A stretch of DNA of 64,000 nucleotides from Streptomyces sp. CC228A (GTDB taxonomy: Bacteria; Actinomycetota; Actinomycetes; Streptomycetales; Streptomycetaceae). The stretch lies in assembly GCF_021390935.1 (NCBI RefSeq), contig NZ_JAJPUI010000004.1, forward strand, positions 496,001 through 560,000. Reading direction: 5' to 3'. The position numbers and the translations under genes are program-made. A model generated the notes under the pieces. The model was given only the letters and a program-made list of their open reading frames with translations, was not told where the DNA came from and did no database searches. Position 1 is the stretch's first letter, and the number at the start of each line of letters is the position of its first letter. Positions 60,148 through 64,000 of the stretch are shown here, piece by piece.

Positions 60148-61014
60148 TCAGGCGGCGCGCCGGGCCGTGTGGACGGTGCGGGCGGTGAGCAGGTGGATGT
60201 CGGGGCGGTGGTACAGGGACGCCGGGTCGTCCGGGTCCGTGAGGCGGGCCAGGGCCGCCTGGTCGTCCTCGGACAGCCGGTCGTCCAGGGACTCGTTGCG
60301 GCGGGTGAACTCCGTGACGACGTGGTCCCGTACGGCCTGCGGGACGGGGGCCGGGATGTCGAGGAGGAACGAGCGCGTGCCACTGGGGGCGAGGCCGGCG
60401 GCGGTGAGCAGCGCCCGCCAGTCCTCGGCGGCCTGCCGGCTGCCGGGGAGCGCGGCCCGCATGTCCGCGAACCACTCGGCGGCCGCCGCGTCCAGGCGGG
60501 CCTCCAGGTCGGGGCGGCCGAAGCCGATGTCCCGGGGCAGGCGGCGGGTCGGGAGGCCGCCTTCCACCAGGGCGAGCAGCCCGCCGGGCCGCAGCAGCCC
60601 CGCCAGGCCGGACAGGGCGGCCGCCTGGTCGCCGAGGTGGTGCAGGGACTCCCCGGCCCAGATCAGGTCGGCCTCGCCCAGCCGGTGCAGGTCTGCGGGC
60701 AGGTCGGCGAGCAGGGTCGTCACGCCCCGGGTGCGGGCGCGCTCCAGGAGTTCGGGGGTCGCGTCGACGGCGACGACCTCGGCGTACGGGAAGGCCTCGG
60801 CGAGCAGGGCGGACACGACGCCGGGGCCGCTGCCGACGTCGAGGACGCGGCGGACCGCGCCCGCCGGCAGCAGGTCGGCGAGCCAGGCGAGGGCCTGCCG
60901 GTACATCGGGGTGCGGAGCTGCGCGCCGCCCTCCAGCAGGGGGAGGAGGGCCGTCCAGTCCATGTGGGCGGTGTGGTCGTGCGTGTGGGGGCGGGTCGCC
61001 TCGGTGTGCGTCAT
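60148..61014 (-). CDS. Class I SAM-dependent methyltransferase
   Basis: 288 aa. SAM-binding motif I is VLDVGSGPGVVSALLAEAFP (about residues 59-78), followed by VVAVDATPELLERAR and LIWAGESLHHLGDQAAALSGLAGLLRPGGLLALVEGG. The His-rich start (MTHTEATRPHTHDHTAHMD) is unusual. Start overlaps the AraC gene stop by four bases (ATGA), so the two are co-translated. Substrate unknown. Confidence 0.92.
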   Translation of the reverse strand: MTHTEATRPHTHDHTAHMDWTALLPLLEGGAQLRTPMYRQALAWLADLLPAGAVRRVLDVGSGPGVVSALLAEAFPYAEVVAVDATPELLERARTRGVTTLLADLPADLHRLGEADLIWAGESLHHLGDQAAALSGLAGLLRPGGLLALVEGGLPTRRLPRDIGFGRPDLEARLDAAAAEWFADMRAALPGSRQAAEDWRALLTAAGLAPSGTRSFLLDIPAPVPQAVRDHVVTEFTRRNESLDDRLSEDDQAALARLTDPDDPASLYHRPDIHLLTARTVHTARRAA

Positions 61015-62024
61015 GGGGACAGGGTGCTGGCCGCCGTGCGTCCGGGCGAGTCAGCGTGCCGTTCCGGCACGGACGGGTTGCGGCGGGCCCCGGTCCGGTA
61101 GGCGTGGGGGCTGACGCCCCGCTCCCGTTTGAAGGCGGCGCTGAACGCGAAGGCGCCGCCGTAGCCGACCCGCCGGGCGACGGCCTCGACGGTGGCGTCG
61201 GTCTCCCGCAGCAGGTCGGCGGCGACGGTGAGCCGCCAGCCCGTCAGGTACGCCATCGGGGGCTCGCCGACCAGTTCGGTGAAGCGGCGTGCGAGGCCGG
61301 CGCGTGAGACGCCCGCCCTCGCGGCGAGCGAGGCGACGGTCCAGGGGTGGGCGGGGTCGTCGTGCAGCAGCCGCAGGGCGGTGCCGACGACCGGGTCGCC
61401 CAGGGCACGGTACCAAGCGGGGGCGGCCGCCTCGGGGCGGGCGAGCCAGGCCCGCACGGAGGCGATGAGCAGCAGGTCGAGGGTGCGGTCGAGGACGACG
61501 CTCTGGCCGGGTTCGTCGCGGCTGATCTCGTCCTCGAGGACGGGCGTGAGGGGGCAGTTCCAGGAGCCGGCGGGGAGGTGCAGAAGCGGCGGCAGGGCGT
61601 CGAGGAGCCGCCGGCCGACCTCGCTCTCCAGCCGGTAGGTGCCGACGAGGAGGGTGTCGGGGCCGCCGGGGGCGTTGCCCCAGGTCCGCACGCCGAGCCG
61701 CATGCTCTCCTCCAGCGGCTCCCCGTGCAGGGTGCGGCACGCCCCGCCGGGTTCCACGACGGCCTGCGGCGGGGTGTCGGGGGCTCCTGCGACGGTGTAG
61801 GGGTGCGGTCCCCGGACGACCGCCAGGTCGCCCGGTCCCAGCCGCACGGGGCCGTCGGCGCCGGGATGGCCGGGGGCGATCCACGCCTCGCCGCCCGTGA
61901 CGCACAGCAGGCACAGGGGGGCGCGGTCCTCGATCCGCACCGACCACGGCGGCGCCATCACCATCCGCAGCAGGAAGGCCCCGCGGGCCCGCGGTCCGTC
62001 GAGCAGTCCGGCCAGTGCGTCCAT
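61011..62024 (-). CDS. AraC-family transcriptional regulator
   Basis: 337 aa from ATG 62024 (MDALAGLLDGPRARGAF). N-terminal cupin-type sensor (MAPPWSVRIEDRAPLCLLCVTGGEAWI, GPGDLAVVRGPHPYTV). C-terminal double HTH (VASLAARAGVSRAGLARRFTELVGEPPMAYLTGWRL, ARRVGYGGAFAFSAAFKRERGVSPHAYR). This cupin-AraC type commonly sits next to NmrA-like oxidoreductases, as here. Probably controls the divergent gene and its own operon with the methyltransferase. Confidence 0.94.
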   Translation of the reverse strand: MDALAGLLDGPRARGAFLLRMVMAPPWSVRIEDRAPLCLLCVTGGEAWIAPGHPGADGPVRLGPGDLAVVRGPHPYTVAGAPDTPPQAVVEPGGACRTLHGEPLEESMRLGVRTWGNAPGGPDTLLVGTYRLESEVGRRLLDALPPLLHLPAGSWNCPLTPVLEDEISRDEPGQSVVLDRTLDLLLIASVRAWLARPEAAAPAWYRALGDPVVGTALRLLHDDPAHPWTVASLAARAGVSRAGLARRFTELVGEPPMAYLTGWRLTVAADLLRETDATVEAVARRVGYGGAFAFSAAFKRERGVSPHAYRTGARRNPSVPERHADSPGRTAASTLSP

Positions 62025-62099
62025 GCCGTCAGCGTAGACGCACGCACAGGGAAGTGAGCCTCTGGCGCATGGAGCGTCCAGGCGCGGACGGCGAAGCTC

Positions 62100-63002
62100 G
62101 TGTCCATGGACGAGAACACGAGCAGGAAGACGGGTACCGGCATGGGCGGCACGGCGGCGGGCACGACCGGGGGCGCGGGGGCGCCGCTGACGGTGCTGGT
62201 GACGGCGGCGACCGGGAAGACGGGCCGCCGGGTGGCGGGGCTGCTGGACGGGCGGGGCGTGCAGGTGCGCAGGGGCTCCCGGAGCGGGGGCACGCGCTTC
62301 GACTGGGAGGACCCGGCGACGTGGGGTCCCGCGCTGCGGGGCGCGGACGCGGCGTACGTCGCCTACTACCCCGACCTGGCGGCGCCGGGCGCGGTGGAGG
62401 CGCTGCGGGAGTTCGGTCGGCTGGCGGCGTGGGAGGGCGTGCGGCGGCTGGTGCTGCTGTCGGGGCGCGCGGAGCCGGAGGCCGCGCGGGCGGAGCAGGC
62501 GCTGCGGGACGCGGTCGCGCCGGGCGGGGAGCTCGCCGTGGTGCGTGCGGCGTTCTTCACGCAGAACTTCACCGAGGGGCTGATGGCGGAGGGGGTGGCG
62601 GCGGGGCGGATCGAGTTCCCCGCGGGTGGCATGCCTGAGCCGTTCGTCGACGCCGGCGACGTGGCGGAGGTGGCGGTGGCGGCGCTGCTGGAGGACGCGC
62701 ACGCGGGCCGGGTGCACGAGGTGACGGGGCCGCGGCTGCTGACGTTCGCGCAGGCGGCGGCGGAGCTGGCGGCGGCCGCGGGCCGCGAGGTGGCGTACGT
62801 GCCGGTGTCGGCTGAGGAGTACGCGGAGGGGATGCGGGCGTACGGGCTGACGGCGGAGGAGGCCGACTGGCTGGCGGGCCTGTTCGCCGGGCTGCTGGAC
62901 GGGCGGAACGCGTCGGTGGCGGACGGGGTGCGGCGGGTGCTGGGCCGTGAGCCGCGGGACTTCGCGGAGGGAGTGAAGGAGGCGTTCACGCCCGTGGCGT
63001 GA
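62100..63002 (+). CDS. NmrA-like NAD(P)-binding protein
   Basis: 300 aa; GTG 62100 or ATG 62106 are both possible starts. Rossmann dinucleotide motif LVTAATGKTGRRVAGLL near residue 35, then RRLVLLSGRAEPEAA, VVRAAFFTQNFTEG, EPFVDAGDVAEVAVAALLE. Atypical SDR of the NmrA/HSCARG group, which are redox sensors or quinone-type reductases. Divergent from a cupin-AraC regulator. Confidence 0.9.
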   Translation: MSMDENTSRKTGTGMGGTAAGTTGGAGAPLTVLVTAATGKTGRRVAGLLDGRGVQVRRGSRSGGTRFDWEDPATWGPALRGADAAYVAYYPDLAAPGAVEALREFGRLAAWEGVRRLVLLSGRAEPEAARAEQALRDAVAPGGELAVVRAAFFTQNFTEGLMAEGVAAGRIEFPAGGMPEPFVDAGDVAEVAVAALLEDAHAGRVHEVTGPRLLTFAQAAAELAAAAGREVAYVPVSAEEYAEGMRAYGLTAEEADWLAGLFAGLLDGRNASVADGVRRVLGREPRDFAEGVKEAFTPVA

Positions 63003-63313
63003 GCGCGCGCGCCTGAGCGGGGCCCCGGGTGCCCGAGCGGCCGGCCTGAGCGCCCCGGGCCTGGATGACCCCGGGCCCCCGGGCCGGTTGAGGTGAGCCG
63101 GGTGAGCCGGGTGAGCCGGGGACGTGCTGCGACCGGTCAGCCCGGAGCGCCACGCCCGGGCTGGACCCGACCGGGTACGGCTTGCGGGGCGGAAGGCCGG
63201 GGCGTGGGCGGGTGCGGCTTGCGGGGCGGCAGTGCGCGGCGCGCCCGACCGGGTGGGGCCTGCCGCGGTGTCAGTGCGCGGCGCGCCCGGGCCCGGTGCG
63301 GCCTGCGGGGGTG
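63003..63313. repeat. Intergenic short repeats
   Basis: GTGAGCCGG is repeated in tandem about three times at 63094-63120, and GTCAGTGCGCGGCGCGCCCG-like words recur at about 63230 and 63270. No gene. Confidence 0.45.
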
Positions 63314-63619
63314 TCAGGCGGCGCCGTGGGTGGCCGCGATGGCGTCCACCCGGGACGCGAGTTCGAAGTCGCGGTCCGTGACGGCGCCGCCCGCGTCATG
63401 GCTGTGCACCGACAGGGCGACCGTGTTGTAGCCGAGGGTGAGGTCGGAGTGGTGGTTCAGCTCGTCCTGGATGCGGGCGACGTGCACCACCATGGCGGTG
63501 GCCGCGAAGTGGGTGGAGAGGCGGTACGTACGGGTGATGCGGTCGTCCGCGAGGGACCAGCCCGGCAGTTCGCGCAGCCGGTCCTCGATCTCCTTCTGAG
63601 ACAGCGGTTCCGTGGGCAT
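63314..63619 (-). CDS. 4a-hydroxytetrahydrobiopterin dehydratase (PCD/DCoH)
   Basis: 101 aa from ATG 63619 with GGGAGC upstream. Family motif VVHVARIQDELNHHSDLTLGYNTVALSVHSHDAGGAVTDRD includes the paired histidines of the active site. It dehydrates the pterin carbinolamine formed by aromatic amino-acid hydroxylases. No hydroxylase is adjacent. Divergent from an XRE regulator. Confidence 0.94.
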   Translation of the reverse strand: MPTEPLSQKEIEDRLRELPGWSLADDRITRTYRLSTHFAATAMVVHVARIQDELNHHSDLTLGYNTVALSVHSHDAGGAVTDRDFELASRVDAIAATHGAA

Positions 63620-63712
63620 GTCCCTGCTCCCTTCCGTTCGGTCCCGTCCGACCTTACGGTCCCGGGGCCGGTGCCCCTGGTCAACACGGCGGACTGGGCT
63701 ACCGTCTGCCGT

Positions 63713-64000
63713 ATGACAACGGTTGCGGCGAGCACGGGAGTAGGGCCGCTGCTGCGGCAGTGGCGGGAGCAGCGGCGGCTGAGCCAGCTGGAGCTGGCCC
63801 TGCGCGCCGGTTCGTCGGCGCGGCACATCTCGTTCGTCGAGACCGGGCGGTCCCGGCCGAGTCAGGAGATGGTGCTGCGCCTCGCCGAGCAGCTCGACGT
63901 ACCGGTGCGGGAGCGCAACGCCCTTCTGCTGGCGGCCGGTTACGCGCCGCTGTACGGCGAGTCACCGTTGGACGCCCCGGAGCTGGGGCCGCTGCGGGAG
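63713..64000 (+). CDS. XRE-family (MmyB-like) regulator, N-terminal part
   Basis: The first 96 codons of a gene that continues past the window. Helix-turn-helix: LLRQWREQRRLSQLELALRAGSSARHISFVETGRSRPSQEMVLRLAEQL, followed by LLLAAGYAPLYGESPLD, a linker typical of MmyB-like regulators with a C-terminal ligand-binding domain. Divergent from the dehydratase across 93 bases. Confidence 0.9.
   Translation, partial: MTTVAASTGVGPLLRQWREQRRLSQLELALRAGSSARHISFVETGRSRPSQEMVLRLAEQLDVPVRERNALLLAAGYAPLYGESPLDAPELGPLRE

Overview
The window is high-GC actinobacterial DNA, almost certainly from a Streptomyces chromosome. Supporting signs are extreme third-position GC, frequent GTG/TTG starts, ATGA/GTGA overlaps, rare TTA codons, and typical Streptomyces proteins (Ku with a SAP tail, KGG stress protein, FUSC exporter, FdhD).

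Layout. 1-9263: 3' end of tex, a Cys-rich protein, a small charged protein, an ABC-F ATPase, and two secreted hydrolases (M14 carboxypeptidase-like and S15 X-Pro peptidase-like). 9458-18860: a beta-1,3-glucan utilisation locus with a LacI regulator, secreted GH81 glucanase, lipoprotein sugar binder, two CUT1-type permeases (the first frameshifted) and an intracellular GH1 beta-glucosidase. Three near-identical palindromes (TGAGAGCGCTCTCA) precede the regulator, GH81 and the ABC operon. 18832-40607: mixed housekeeping and accessory genes, including an MpaB-like oxygenase, sphingomyelinase C, RidA, a PQQ-repeat Ser/Thr kinase, a Rieske membrane protein, KGG protein, FUSC exporter, Ku and a LysR/MFS pair. 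This stretch also holds broken genes: a macro-domain remnant, a KdpD kinase tail, and two gene ends fused head-to-head.

40608-50944: a 10.3 kb element integrated at the 3' end of tRNA-Leu(GAG). It is bounded by identical 24-bp core sites and has its own tyrosine integrase, excisionase-like protein, serine recombinase and candidate integrase arm sites. No replication or DNA-transfer gene is recognisable. The cargo is a lasso peptide operon of the albusnodin type: a 42-aa precursor, a cyclase, a fused recognition-element/protease protein and a GNAT acetyltransferase, with an HTH-TPR regulator alongside. The predicted 16-residue core has Gly1, Glu8 for the ring and Lys10, the position acetylated in albusnodin. 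The regulator and the cyclase each carry a TTA codon, which suggests bldA control. A 1.2 kb stretch without a convincing gene holds seven stem-loops behind a conserved 20-nt box.

50921-64000: tRNA-Leu, a stand-alone KAS III, fdhD, a thioredoxin-like ferredoxin, an SBF-type transporter, an acyl-CoA synthetase, a vWA protein with a membrane partner, a methyltransferase/AraC pair divergent from an NmrA-like protein, a pterin dehydratase, and the start of an XRE regulator.

Four genes (M14 hydrolase, sugar permease, macro-domain remnant, vWA partner) appear broken by the loss of one base in a G or C run. That pattern suggests sequencing error at least as much as real pseudogenes.
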